A DNA stretch of 64,000 nucleotides from Burkholderia sp. MS389 (lineage in GTDB: Bacteria > Pseudomonadota > Gammaproteobacteria > Burkholderiales > Burkholderiaceae): positions 930,001 through 994,000 of the forward strand of contig NZ_CP045994.1 of the NCBI RefSeq assembly GCF_016899425.1, in the 5' to 3' direction. Every line of letters begins with the position of its first letter. The first letter of the stretch is position 1. The notes below the pieces were generated by a model. That model was not told the origin of the DNA. It saw only the letters and a list, made by a program, of their open reading frames with translations, and made no database searches. The position numbers and the translations under genes were made by a program. Below, piece by piece: positions 33,781-43,548 of the stretch.

Positions 33781-35142
33781 ATGCTGAGGGCGATCTATCG
33801 CGCGCTGTGGTGGCTCGTCGCGCCGGCCGCCGTGATCCGGCTCTATGTGCGTTCGCGCAAGGAGCGCGGCTATCGCGAGCATATCGGCGAGCGCTTCGGC
33901 CACGTCGCGGGCCGTTCGCCGGACGATCGCGCGCCGCTGATCTGGGTGCATGCGGTGTCGGTCGGCGAGACGCGCGCCGCGCAGCCGCTGATCGATGCGC
34001 TGATGCACGCGCGCCCCGATGCGCGCATCCTGCTCACGCACATGACGCCGAGCGGCCGGGCGACGGGCGAACAGATCTTCGGCGATCGCGTGCTGCGCTG
34101 TTATCTGCCGTACGACATGCCGGGCGCGGTGCGGCGCTTCCTGCGCGCATGGCGGCCGACGCTCGGCCTCGTGATGGAAACCGAGGTGTGGCCGACGCTG
34201 ATCGACGAGTGCCGCCGCGCGGACGTGCCGCTCGTGCTGACCAATGCGCGGATGTCCGCGCGTTCGTTCCGGCGCGCGGCGAAGTTCGGCACGGCGACGC
34301 GCGACGTGTTCGGCGGCTTCTCGCGCGTGCTCGCGCAGAGCCCGGCCGATGCGGAACGGCTGACGTCGCTCGGCGCCCGCAACGTGACCGTGCTCGGCAA
34401 CCTGAAATTCGACATGACGACGCCGCCGGAACTCGCGGCGCGCGGCCATGCATGGCGCGACGCGATCGGCGCGCGGCCGGTGTGGGTCGCCGCCAGCACG
34501 CGCGAGAATGAAGAAGCGCTGGTGCTGCAGGCGTTCGCGGAAATGCGCACGCCCGGCGCGTTGCTGGTGCTCGTGCCGCGTCATCCGCAGCGTTTCGCCG
34601 AAGTCGAGGCGCTCGTCGCGCGCAGCGGGCTCAAGTGCGTGCGGCGCTCCGCCTGGGCGGCCGATGCGGCCGCGCTCGCGGCCGGCCGGCCGGCCGCCGA
34701 ACCGTTGGCCGGCGACGTGACGGTGCTGCTCGGCGATTCGATGGGCGAGCTCGGCGCGTACTACGCGGCGGCCGACATCGCGTTCATCGGCGGCAGCCTG
34801 TTGCCGCTCGGCGGGCAGAACCTGATCGAGGCGTGTGCGGTCGGCGTGCCGGTGCTGATCGGGCCGCACGTGTTCAACTTCACGCAGGCGACCGCCGATG
34901 CGGTCGCGGCCGGTGCGGCGATGCAGGTCGCGGATCCGCTCGATCTCGCGCACGTGCTCGACGCGCTGTTCGCCGACAAGGCGCGGCGCATCGCGATGGG
35001 CGCGGCCGGCGCGGCGTTCGCGTCGCGTCACCGTGGCGCGACCGCGCGCACGGTCGACGTGCTCGCCGCGTTGCTGCCGGCCGGCGAAGCCGGTGCGCGT
35101 GCGCTGCCGGGTGGGCAGGACGCCTCTTCCGAAGACGAATAG
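33781..35142 (+). CDS. waaA: 3-deoxy-D-manno-octulosonic acid (Kdo) transferase
   Basis: 453-residue GT30 enzyme transferring Kdo to lipid IVA. An N-terminal membrane anchor (about 1-25), then IWVHAVSVGETRAAQPLIDA, ILLTHMTPSGRATG, LVLTNARMSARSFRR, VWVAASTRENEEALVLQAF and the donor-site AFIGGSLLPLGGQNLIEACA. About 37 bp after kdoO, same operon. Downstream it converges on ureG across 63 bases. Confidence 0.96.
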   Translation: MLRAIYRALWWLVAPAAVIRLYVRSRKERGYREHIGERFGHVAGRSPDDRAPLIWVHAVSVGETRAAQPLIDALMHARPDARILLTHMTPSGRATGEQIFGDRVLRCYLPYDMPGAVRRFLRAWRPTLGLVMETEVWPTLIDECRRADVPLVLTNARMSARSFRRAAKFGTATRDVFGGFSRVLAQSPADAERLTSLGARNVTVLGNLKFDMTTPPELAARGHAWRDAIGARPVWVAASTRENEEALVLQAFAEMRTPGALLVLVPRHPQRFAEVEALVARSGLKCVRRSAWAADAAALAAGRPAAEPLAGDVTVLLGDSMGELGAYYAAADIAFIGGSLLPLGGQNLIEACAVGVPVLIGPHVFNFTQATADAVAAGAAMQVADPLDLAHVLDALFADKARRIAMGAAGAAFASRHRGATARTVDVLAALLPAGEAGARALPGGQDASSEDE

Positions 35143-35173
35143 ACGAAGGGCGGCGCAAGGCCGCCCGCGCACG

Positions 35174-35201
35174 CATGGCGGCGACGTGAGCCGCCGCCAT
35201 G
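35174..35201. terminator. Hairpin between converging waaA and ureG
   Basis: CATGGCGGCG (35174-35183) pairs perfectly with CGCCGCCATG (35192-35201), loop 8 bases. It lies in the short gap between convergent genes, so a termination role is plausible, but there is no U tract on either side. Confidence 0.4.
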
Positions 35202-35205
35202 CCGC

Positions 35206-35853
35206 TCACACCGTCAGCAAACCCTTCTTCTCGATGAACGCGATCACGTCCGCGACGCCGTCGAGCGCCTTCAGGTTCGTCATCACGTAAGGCCGCTCGC
35301 CGCGCATCTTCCGCGTGTCGGACGCCATCACGTCGAGATTCGCGCCGACCAGCGGCGCGAGGTCGGTCTTGTTGATCACGAGCAGGTCGGACTTCGTGAT
35401 GCCGGGGCCGCCCTTGCGCGGAATCTTCTCGCCGCCGGCCACGTCGATCACGTAGATCGTCAGGTCCGACAGCTCGGGGCTGAAGGTCGCCGCGAGATTG
35501 TCGCCGCCGGACTCGATGAACACGATGTCGGCATCTGGGAAGCGCGACAGCATCCGGTCGACGGCTTCGAGGTTGATCGATGCATCCTCGCGGATCGCCG
35601 TGTGCGGGCAGCCGCCCGTCTCGACGCCCATGATGCGTTCCTCGGGCAGCGCGCCCGCGACCGTCAGCAGCCGCTGGTCTTCCTTCGTATAGATGTCGTT
35701 CGTGATCGCGACGAGGTCGTACTTGTCGCGCATCGCCTTGCACAGCATTTCGAGCAGCGTGGTCTTGCCGGAGCCGACGGGGCCGCCGATGCCGACGCGC
35801 AGCGGCGGCAGTTTCTTCGTGCGGCGGGCGGAGGAGGGAGCAGGTGCGTTCAT
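35206..35853 (-). CDS. ureG: Urease accessory GTPase UreG
   Basis: 215-residue SIMIBI-class GTPase that, with UreD/UreF/UreE, delivers nickel to apo-urease. P-loop [20 protein letters not shown], the metal-binding [16 protein letters not shown] (Cys-Pro-His), [17 protein letters not shown] and the G4 motif [13 protein letters not shown]. Last gene of the urease operon; preceded by ureF with a 16-bp gap. Confidence 0.97.
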   Translation of the reverse strand: MNAPAPSSARRTKKLPPLRVGIGGPVGSGKTTLLEMLCKAMRDKYDLVAITNDIYTKEDQRLLTVAGALPEERIMGVETGGCPHTAIREDASINLEAVDRMLSRFPDADIVFIESGGDNLAATFSPELSDLTIYVIDVAGGEKIPRKGGPGITKSDLLVINKTDLAPLVGANLDVMASDTRKMRGERPYVMTNLKALDGVADVIAFIEKKGLLTV

Positions 35854-35869
35854 GGTCGGGCGAAGAGGT

Positions 35870-36550
35870 TCAGGAGCGGAACAACCGCGAATACTGGGTT
35901 TCGTGCCGCGCGGACAGGATGCCGAGCTGCGGCGCGAACGTGTTGACGGCGTCGGGCGGCGTCGCGAGCGCGCGGCGCACGGCGGCGTCGATCGCGCCGC
36001 GCAGCGCGACGATGATGCGTTGTCCGGCGAGCTGCCCGAGCGGCACGGCTTTCAGCGCGGCGGACGTCTGGTTCTCGACCCAGCCGAATGCGTACGCGGC
36101 GAGCGTCGCGTCGGCGCTCGCGTCGTGTGCGGCGGCCGCGTACGCGAACGCGGTCGGCAGCGCGATCGGCGACAGCGACGCGAGCGTCGCGCGGCGTGCG
36201 GCGTCGCCCCATTCGAGCGACGCGCACAGTTGCGCGAGCGACCAGCCCATCTGTTCGGTTTCGCGGCGCAGTTCGGCCGATTCGCGGCTCGCGACGAACC
36301 ACGCGTTGTCGGCGGCGAGCGCGTGCGTGTCGTGCGCCTGCCAGCGGGCGAGCTGGTGCGCGAGGAACGGCAATTCGCCGTGCGCGAGCACGTCGGTCAG
36401 GCCGCTCGCGATCCAGTCGCGCGCGGAATCGGCGTCGCGGATCAGGTTCGCGTCGAGCGCGGCTTCAAGGCCCTGCGAATAGCTGTACGCGCCGATCGGT
36501 AGTGCGGGCGACGCGAGGTGCAGCAGCGCGACGAGTTCAGTGGTGGTCAT
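35870..36550 (-). CDS. ureF: Urease accessory protein UreF
   Basis: 226-residue all-helical chaperone of the UreD-UreF-UreG activation complex. N-terminal [20 protein letters not shown] and the middle [20 protein letters not shown] are typical. The frame opens to 36706 through the antisense of the ureE His repeat, producing a threonine-isoleucine artefact. ATG 36550 ([12 protein letters not shown]) is the real start and overlaps the end of ureE by 14 bp. Confidence 0.95.
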   Translation of the reverse strand: MTTTELVALLHLASPALPIGAYSYSQGLEAALDANLIRDADSARDWIASGLTDVLAHGELPFLAHQLARWQAHDTHALAADNAWFVASRESAELRRETEQMGWSLAQLCASLEWGDAARRATLASLSPIALPTAFAYAAAAHDASADATLAAYAFGWVENQTSAALKAVPLGQLAGQRIIVALRGAIDAAVRRALATPPDAVNTFAPQLGILSARHETQYSRLFRS

Positions 36551-37187
36551 GACCGTGGTGGCCGTGCGTGCAGCCGGGACCATGCTGATGGCCGTGATCG
36601 TGATCGTGATCGTGATCGTGATCGTGGTCGTGATCGTGATCGTGATCGTGATCGTGCGAATGCGAATGTCCATGGTGTTCGCCGAACACCTGCTGCGCCA
36701 GCGCATAGTCCTCGGCGAACGTCGCGTCGTGCCCGTGCTTGTGGCCGCCGCCGTACGCGCCGGCTTCCGGCTGGAACGGCGCGCGCGCCTCTTCGACCTG
36801 CGTGCCGAGTCGGCGCAGCATGTCCGCGAGCACCGGATCGGCTTCGAGCTTCAGGTAGCCGTCGCCGATCTCGACCGGCGTATGGCGGTTGCCGAGATGG
36901 TAGGCGGCGCGCATCAGCGTGAGCGGATCGGCCGCGCGCACGAGCAGCACCGTTTCGGATGCCGCGGCGATACGCACGAGCGCGCCGTCGTCGGCGACGA
37001 GCACGTCGCCGTCGCGCAGCACGGTGCCGCGCGGCAGCAGGACCGCGACGTCCTCGCCGGTGTCGAGCGTCGCCGCGAGGCGGCTCTTGCAGCGGGCGTC
37101 ATAGGCGAGCGTGAGCGTCGGCGCGCGCGCGACGAGCGACGCGGCGAGTTTCACGTTCGGGGCAATGCGTTTGTCGAGGGTGCGCAT
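36537..37187 (-). CDS. ureE: Urease nickel metallochaperone UreE with long His/Asp tail
   Basis: 216 residues. The peptide-binding and metal-binding domains are visible ([40 protein letters not shown] with the conserved metal His). The C-terminus is an extended histidine tail: [16 protein letters not shown] continues as alternating His-Asp and ends in a His/Gly cluster. This is longer and more regular than the usual UreE tail and is expected to store several nickel ions. It lies between ureC (18 bp) and ureF (overlap). Confidence 0.96.
   Translation of the reverse strand: MRTLDKRIAPNVKLAASLVARAPTLTLAYDARCKSRLAATLDTGEDVAVLLPRGTVLRDGDVLVADDGALVRIAAASETVLLVRAADPLTLMRAAYHLGNRHTPVEIGDGYLKLEADPVLADMLRRLGTQVEEARAPFQPEAGAYGGGHKHGHDATFAEDYALAQQVFGEHHGHSHSHDHDHDHDHDHDHDHDHDHDHGHQHGPGCTHGHHGHDHH
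36594..36656. repeat. Hexanucleotide tandem repeat encoding the UreE His-Asp tail
   Basis: About ten copies of GTGATC on the plus strand (one copy reads GTGGTC), read as His-Asp codons by ureE on the minus strand. Unit length six keeps the frame whatever the copy number, so slippage would vary tail length without inactivating the gene. Confidence 0.95.
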
Positions 37188-37205
37188 GACACTGAGGATT
37201 CCGGA

Positions 37206-38912
37206 TCAGAACAGGAAATAGCGCTGCGCCATCGGCAGCACCGTTGCCGGTTCGCAGGTGAGCAACTGGCCGTCGGCGATCACGTCGTAGGTTTCCGGAT
37301 CGACGCTGATCGACGGACGCCATGCGTTGTGGATCATGTCGGCCTTCGTCACGTTGCGGCAGTTGCGCACCGGCACGATCCGCTTCGCGAGGCCGTAGCG
37401 CTCCGCGATGCCCGCATCGGCCGCCATCTGCGACACGAAGGTCAGCGACGTGCGCGCGAGCGCGCCGCCGCGCGTCGCGAACATCTCGCGGTAGTGGACC
37501 GGCTGCGGCGTCGGGATCGACGCGTTCGGGTCGCCCATCTGCGCGAGCGCGATCATCCCGCCCTTCAGGATCATCGACGGCTTGATCCCGAAGAACGCGG
37601 GCTCCCACAGCACGAGGTCGGCCCACTTGCCGGGCTCGATCGAGCCGACTTCATGCGCGATGCCGTGCGTGAGCGCCGGGTTGATCGTGTACTTCGCGAC
37701 GTAGCGTTTCGCGCGGAAGTTGTCGTTGCGCGCGCCGTCTTCCGGCAGCGCGCCGCGCTGCACCTTCATCTTGTGCGCGGTCTGCCACGTGCGGATGATC
37801 ACTTCGCCGACGCGGCCCATCGCCTGCGAATCGGACGACAGCATCGACAGCGCGCCGAGATCGTGCAGGATGTCCTCGGCCGCGATCGTCTCGCGGCGAA
37901 TGCGCGATTCGGCGAACGCGAGATCCTCGGCGATCGACGGATCGAGGTGATGGCACACCATCAGCATGTCGAGATGCTCGTCGAGCGTGTTGATCGTGTA
38001 CGGGCGCGTCGGATTGGTCGACGACGGCAGCACGTTCATCTCGCCGCACACCTTCAGGATGTCGGGCGCATGGCCGCCGCCCGCGCCTTCGGTGTGGTAC
38101 GTGTGGATCGTACGGCCCTTGAACGCGGCGACCGTCGATTCGACGAAGCCGGCCTCGTTCAGCGTGTCGGTGTGGATCGCGACCTGCGTGTCGGTGTCGT
38201 CGGCCACCGACAGGCAGTTGTCGATCGCGGCGGGCGTCGTGCCCCAGTCCTCGTGCAGCTTCAGGCCGATCGCGCCGGCCGCGATCTGCTCGACGAGCGG
38301 CTGCGGCAGGCTCGCATTGCCCTTGCCGAGGAAGCCGAGGTTGATCGGCCAGCCGTCGGCCGCCTGCAGCATCCGCTCCATGTGCCACGGGCCCGGCGTG
38401 CAGGTCGTCGCGTTGGTGCCGGTGGCTGGCCCCGTGCCGCCGCCGAGCATCGTCGTGACACCCGAGGCCAGCGCCTCGTCGATCTGCTGCGGGCTGATGA
38501 AGTGGATGTGCGTGTCGATGCCGCCCGCCGTCACGATCAGCCCTTCGCCGGCGATCACTTCGGTCGCGGCGCCGATCGCGATCGTCACGCCCGGCTGGAT
38601 GTCGGGGTTGCCGGCCTTGCCGATCGCGGCGATGCGGCCGTGCTTGATCGCGATGTCGGCCTTCACGATGCCCCAGTGATCGAGGATCACCGCGTTCGTG
38701 ATGACGGTATCGGGCACGTCGGCGGCCACGCGCTGCGACTGGCCCATCCCGTCGCGGATCACTTTCCCGCCGCCGAATTTCACTTCCTCGCCGTACGTGG
38801 TGAAGTCGCGTTCGATCTCGATCAGCAGTTCGGTATCCGCGAGCCGCACGCGGTCGCCCGTCGTCGGCCCGAACATTTCCGCGTACGCGCGGCGGCTCAA
38901 GCGTAGTGTCAT
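37206..38912 (-). CDS. ureC: Urease alpha (catalytic) subunit
   Basis: 568-residue nickel amidohydrolase hydrolysing urea to ammonia and carbamate. Nickel ligands and active-site residues are visible: [12 protein letters not shown] (His pair), [14 protein letters not shown] (carbamylated Lys and His), [10 protein letters not shown], the [12 protein letters not shown] flap region, MVCHHLDPS (catalytic His) and [10 protein letters not shown] (Asp ligand). Start [20 protein letters not shown] is canonical. Full-length and intact. Confidence 0.98.
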   Translation of the reverse strand: MTLRLSRRAYAEMFGPTTGDRVRLADTELLIEIERDFTTYGEEVKFGGGKVIRDGMGQSQRVAADVPDTVITNAVILDHWGIVKADIAIKHGRIAAIGKAGNPDIQPGVTIAIGAATEVIAGEGLIVTAGGIDTHIHFISPQQIDEALASGVTTMLGGGTGPATGTNATTCTPGPWHMERMLQAADGWPINLGFLGKGNASLPQPLVEQIAAGAIGLKLHEDWGTTPAAIDNCLSVADDTDTQVAIHTDTLNEAGFVESTVAAFKGRTIHTYHTEGAGGGHAPDILKVCGEMNVLPSSTNPTRPYTINTLDEHLDMLMVCHHLDPSIAEDLAFAESRIRRETIAAEDILHDLGALSMLSSDSQAMGRVGEVIIRTWQTAHKMKVQRGALPEDGARNDNFRAKRYVAKYTINPALTHGIAHEVGSIEPGKWADLVLWEPAFFGIKPSMILKGGMIALAQMGDPNASIPTPQPVHYREMFATRGGALARTSLTFVSQMAADAGIAERYGLAKRIVPVRNCRNVTKADMIHNAWRPSISVDPETYDVIADGQLLTCEPATVLPMAQRYFLF

Positions 38913-38939
38913 GTTGCTGTTCCTGAAGAGCGGGGCGGC

Positions 38940-39245
38940 TTACAGCGGCCCCATCACCTTGCCCTGAAAACCGTAGACGGCGCGATCGCCCGCGAGTGCG
39001 ACCAGCTCGACGGTGCGCGTCTGGCCCGGCTCGAAGCGCACGGCGGTGCCGGCCGCAATGTTCAGGCGAAAGCCGCGCGCGGCCACGCGATCGAACGACA
39101 GCGCGTCGTTGACTTCGAAGAAGTGGTAGTGCGAGCCGACCTGCACCGGGCGATCGCCGGTGTTCGCGACGACGAGCGACAGCGTCGCGCGGCCCGCGTT
39201 CAATTCGTGTTCGCCGTCGTCGGTGAGGATTTCGCCGGGGATCAT
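38940..39245 (-). CDS. ureB: Urease beta subunit
   Basis: 101-residue structural subunit: [56 protein letters not shown] and [12 protein letters not shown]. The longer open frame upstream runs through ureA in another frame and is ignored. Separated by 8 bp from ureA and 27 bp from ureC. A separate UreB and UreA is the usual proteobacterial arrangement. Confidence 0.97.
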   Translation of the reverse strand: MIPGEILTDDGEHELNAGRATLSLVVANTGDRPVQVGSHYHFFEVNDALSFDRVAARGFRLNIAAGTAVRFEPGQTRTVELVALAGDRAVYGFQGKVMGPL

Positions 39246-39253
39246 GCGGGGCC

Positions 39254-39556
39254 TCACGGAATCGGGTGGTGGACGGTCACGAGCTTCGTGCCGTCGGGGA
39301 AGGTCGCTTCGACCTGGATGTCGGGAATCATTTCCGGCACGCCGTCCATCACGTCGTCGCGCGTGAGCAGCGTCGTGCCGTAATGCATTACCTCGGCCAC
39401 GGTCTTGCCGTCGCGCGCGGCTTCCATCAGCGCCGCGGTGATGAAGGCCACCGCCTCCGGATAGTTGAGCTTCAGGCCGCGCGCGCGGCGGCGTTCGGCA
39501 AGCAACGCCGCCGTGAAGATCAGCAGCTTGTCCTTTTCGCGGGGAGTCAGTTTCAT
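39254..39556 (-). CDS. ureA: Urease gamma subunit
   Basis: 100 residues, the normal length: [60 protein letters not shown] and [19 protein letters not shown]. First structural urease gene. Its upstream 235-base gap contains a match to the sigma-54 consensus at 39671-39686, giving ureABCEFG a promoter of its own. Confidence 0.98.
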
Positions 39557-39670
39557 GAAGGCAGGCGTTCAGGAAAACGTAATTTTTATCGGTGCGCACG
39601 CAACCGGGCAGGAGGCGGATCATCGTAGCACCGCGCTGTTTGGCGTGCGTCGTGTATCGCTTATGTAAGC

Positions 39671-39686
39671 AGCAAGGGCCGTGCCA
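39671..39686 (-). promoter_or_regulatory. Sigma-54 (RpoN) promoter candidate for ureABCEFG
   Basis: Read on the minus strand the bases are TGGCACGGCCCTTGCT, a full match to the -24/-12 consensus TGGCAC-N5-TTGC(A/T). GG and GC are ten bases apart as required. It lies about 115 bases upstream of the ureA ATG in the non-coding gap between ureD and ureA. Confidence 0.75.
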
Positions 39687-39708
39687 TGTGCATCCGGCGT
39701 GCTGTCGT

Positions 39709-39723
39709 GCGCATTCATGGTGC
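39709..39723. promoter_or_regulatory. NtrC-like site upstream of ureA
   Basis: GCGCATTCATGGTGC matches 10 of 15 positions of the enteric NtrC site GCACCAACATGGTGC, including the whole right half. It sits about 30 bases upstream of the -24 element, closer than is usual for an enhancer. Tentative. Confidence 0.35.
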
Positions 39724-39791
39724 GCGATGCATGTACAGGGTGCGCGGTGTGGGGTGGCGTTGCGCCGAAACGGTGCGTGGCGCGACCGCGC

Positions 39792-40802
<1,011 letters not shown>

Positions 40803-40808
40803 CTACCG

Positions 40809-41501
40809 TCACACCGCGATCAGCTCGCGCACGCCGTTCGCCTCCATGTCCCGCGCGTCCCCTCCCGCGACAATCTCCCCGCGACTCATCACCCAATATC
40901 GATCCGCGATCGAGCGCGCGAAATCGTAATACTGTTCGACCAGCAGCACGGTCATCTTCGATTCGTCGACGAGCTGGCGCAGCGTGCGCCCGATGTCCTG
41001 GATGATCGACGGCTGGATGCCTTCGGTCGGCTCGTCGAGGATCAGCAGCTGCGGCTCGCTCATCAGCGCGCGGCCGATCGCGAGCTGTTGCTGCTGACCG
41101 CCCGACAGGTCGCCGCCGCGCCGCGCACGCATGTCCTTCAGCACCGGGAACAGGTCGTAGATGCGATCGGGCACTTTCGACGGCGCCTTGCGGCTCGCCG
41201 CGCCCACGAGCAGGTTCTCCTCGACGGTGAGTCGCGGAAAGATGTCGCGGCCCTGCGGCACGTACGCGAGCCCGGCCGCGACGCGCGCATACGGCGGCAG
41301 TGCGCCGAGCGCGGTGCCGCGCCACGACACGCTGCCGCTTTTCGCGGCGACGACCCCCATCAGGCAGCGCAGCAGCGTGCTCTTGCCGACGCCGTTGCGG
41401 CCGAGCAGCACGGTGAGCTTGCCGTCGTCGGCCGCGAGGTTCACGTTGCGCAGGATATGGCTGCCGCCGTAGTACTGGTTCAGCGCTTCGATTTTCAGCA
41501 T
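40809..41501 (-). CDS. urtE: Urea ABC transporter ATPase UrtE
   Basis: 230-residue LivF-like ATPase. Walker A is LLGRNGVGKSTLLR, the signature LSGGQQQQLAIGRAL and Walker B LLILDEPTEGIQPS. The N-terminus LKIEALNQYYGGSHILRNV is characteristic of UrtE. Four bases after the urtD stop. With UrtD it powers urea import through UrtBC. Confidence 0.96.
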   Translation of the reverse strand: MLKIEALNQYYGGSHILRNVNLAADDGKLTVLLGRNGVGKSTLLRCLMGVVAAKSGSVSWRGTALGALPPYARVAAGLAYVPQGRDIFPRLTVEENLLVGAASRKAPSKVPDRIYDLFPVLKDMRARRGGDLSGGQQQQLAIGRALMSEPQLLILDEPTEGIQPSIIQDIGRTLRQLVDESKMTVLLVEQYYDFARSIADRYWVMSRGEIVAGGDARDMEANGVRELIAV

Positions 41502-41505
41502 CGCA

Positions 41506-42363
41506 TCATCGTCCGAGGTAAGACTCGATCACCGCGTCGTCGCGCTTGACCTGGTCGAGCGTGCCGTGCGCGAGCACCGCGCCTTCGGCCATCACCGTCA
41601 CGCGCCCCGTGTCGCCCGCGAGCGCCGCGACGAACTCCATGTCGTGCTCGACGACCATCATCGAGCAGGTACCGCGCAGCGTGTTCAGCAGCTCGGCGAG
41701 TTCCATCGTCTCGTGGTCGGTCATCCCGGCCGCCGGCTCGTCGAGCAGCAGCAGCGCGGGACGCTGCATCAGCAGCATGCCGATTTCGAGCCGCTGCTTC
41801 TGCCCGTGCGACAGCTCGCCGGCCGCGCGATACGCTTGGCTTTCGAGGCCGATCAGCGCGAGCGTCTCCTCGATCTTCGCCTGCGCGGTACGGTCGAGCC
41901 GCGCGCGCAGCGACGCGAGCCAGCCCTTGTCGGTCTGCATCGCGAGTTCGAGGTTTTCCCACACCGGATGCTGTTCGAACACGGTCGGCTTCTGGAACTT
42001 GCGGCCGATGCCCGCCCGCGCGATCTCGGGTTCGTTCATCCGCGCGAGATCGATCGTCTGGCCGAGAAACACCTTGCCCGCATCGGGCCGCGTCTTGCCG
42101 GTGATGACGTCCATCATCGTCGTCTTGCCCGCGCCGTTCGGGCCGATCACGCAGCGCAGCTCGCCCACGTCGATCGCGAGCGACAATTTCTTCAGCGCGC
42201 GAAAGCCGTCGAAGCTTACTTCGATATCCTCGAGATAGAGGATCGTGCCGTGCGACGTGTCGATGCCGGCCGGCACGACGCGCCCCATCGACGCGCTGCC
42301 GCTGACGGCGAGCAGCTCGTCCTCGGGCGGCGGCGTGAACTGATAGAGAGCCGTTCCGTTCAT
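41506..42363 (-). CDS. urtD: Urea ABC transporter ATPase UrtD
   Basis: 285-residue LivG-like ATPase: ILYLEDIEVSFDGFRALKKL, Walker A VIGPNGAGKTTMMDVITG, SHGQKQRLEIGMLLMQRP (signature), Walker B LLLLDEPAAGMTDHET. ATG 42363 overlaps the urtC stop by four bases; the longer open frame inside urtC is not real. An N-terminal extension of about 45 residues precedes the ABC domain. Confidence 0.95.
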   Translation of the reverse strand: MNGTALYQFTPPPEDELLAVSGSASMGRVVPAGIDTSHGTILYLEDIEVSFDGFRALKKLSLAIDVGELRCVIGPNGAGKTTMMDVITGKTRPDAGKVFLGQTIDLARMNEPEIARAGIGRKFQKPTVFEQHPVWENLELAMQTDKGWLASLRARLDRTAQAKIEETLALIGLESQAYRAAGELSHGQKQRLEIGMLLMQRPALLLLDEPAAGMTDHETMELAELLNTLRGTCSMMVVEHDMEFVAALAGDTGRVTVMAEGAVLAHGTLDQVKRDDAVIESYLGR

Positions 42364-43547
42364 GCGCGTTTCCCCTTCGCGAGCACGGTTTCGACGAGGC
42401 CCATGATCCCGCGCGGCAGCAAGAGCGGCACGAGCACGAAGATCAGGCCGAGGAAGAACAGCCAGTATTCGGCGAAGTACGCGGTGAAGAAACTTTTCGC
42501 GCCGTTCACCGCGAACGCGCCGACGATCGGCCCGATCAGCGTGCCGCGCCCGCCCACCGCGACCCAGATCGCCATCTCGATCGAGTTGCCGGGCGACATC
42601 TCGCCGGGATTGATGATGCCGACCTGCGGCACGTACAGCGCGCCGGCGATGCCGCACAGCACGGCCGACACGGTCCACACGAACAGCTTGTACGCGAGCG
42701 AGCTGTAGCCGAGGAACATCAGCCGCGTCTCGCCGTCGCGCACCGCGGTCACCACGCGTCCGAGCTTGCTCGTGACGATCGCGCGCGCGGCGACGAACGC
42801 GAGCACGAGCGTCGCGAAGGTCAGCAGCAACAGCACCGTGCGCGTGCCCGGCGACGTGATCGAGAAGCCGGCGATGCGCTTGAAATCGGTGAAGCCGTTG
42901 TTGCCGCCGAAGCCCGTCTCGTTGCGATAGAACAGCAGCATCGCGGCGAACGTCATGGCCTGCGTGATGATCGACAGGTACACGCCCTTCACGCGCGAGC
43001 GGAACGTGAAGAAGCCGAATACCCACGCGAGCACGGCCGGCACGAGCACGACGAGCGCGAGCGCCCACGCGAGATGCTGCGTGCCGCTCCAGTACCACGG
43101 CAACTGGTGCCAGTCGAGGAACACCATGAAGTCGGGCAGGTCGCTGCCGTACTTGCCTTCGCGGCCGATCTCGCGCATCAGGTACATGCCGATCGCATAG
43201 CCGCCGAGCGCGAAGAACAAGCCGTGGCCCAGGCTCAGGATCCCGCAGTAGCCCCACACGAGATCGAGCGCGAGCGCGGCGATCGCGTAGCACATCAGCT
43301 TGCCGGCGAGCGTCATCGTGTACGCGGACAGATGGAACGCGCTGGCTTCCGGCGCGACGAGCGCGGCGAGCGGCACGCCGACGCCGATCGCCACGCATAG
43401 CGCGACGAGCGCGAGCCACGCGCGACGCGAGAGCAGCGCGGGGCGGGGCGGCAGGCCGAGCGCGAAGCCGTCCGCCGCGCGCGCGCCGGCAGCGGGCTTC
43501 GACGTGTCGGCGACCGGGTTCGACATCGAATCGGTGTATGAAGTCAC
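42360..43547 (-). CDS. urtC: Urea ABC transporter permease UrtC
   Basis: 395-residue LivM-like permease with eight or so membrane spans: KLMCYAIAALALDLVWGYCG, GHGLFFALGGYAIGMYLMRE, VYLSIITQAMTFAAMLLFYR and the EAA-like AIWVAVGGRGTLIGPIVGAF. GTG start at 43547, with ATG at 43526 as alternative. One base downstream of the urtB stop. Confidence 0.95.
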   Translation of the reverse strand: MTSYTDSMSNPVADTSKPAAGARAADGFALGLPPRPALLSRRAWLALVALCVAIGVGVPLAALVAPEASAFHLSAYTMTLAGKLMCYAIAALALDLVWGYCGILSLGHGLFFALGGYAIGMYLMREIGREGKYGSDLPDFMVFLDWHQLPWYWSGTQHLAWALALVVLVPAVLAWVFGFFTFRSRVKGVYLSIITQAMTFAAMLLFYRNETGFGGNNGFTDFKRIAGFSITSPGTRTVLLLLTFATLVLAFVAARAIVTSKLGRVVTAVRDGETRLMFLGYSSLAYKLFVWTVSAVLCGIAGALYVPQVGIINPGEMSPGNSIEMAIWVAVGGRGTLIGPIVGAFAVNGAKSFFTAYFAEYWLFFLGLIFVLVPLLLPRGIMGLVETVLAKGKRA

Positions 43548-43548
43548 G

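Noticed and set aside
36594..36656. Short tandem repeats considered as a CRISPR array
   Set aside because: The unit is six bases with no spacers and lies inside the ureE coding sequence.
36540..38906. A 788-residue open frame antisense to ureE and ureC
   Set aside because: Arg/Val/Asp-rich mirror of strongly supported urease genes, caused by high third-position GC; no start site or domain.
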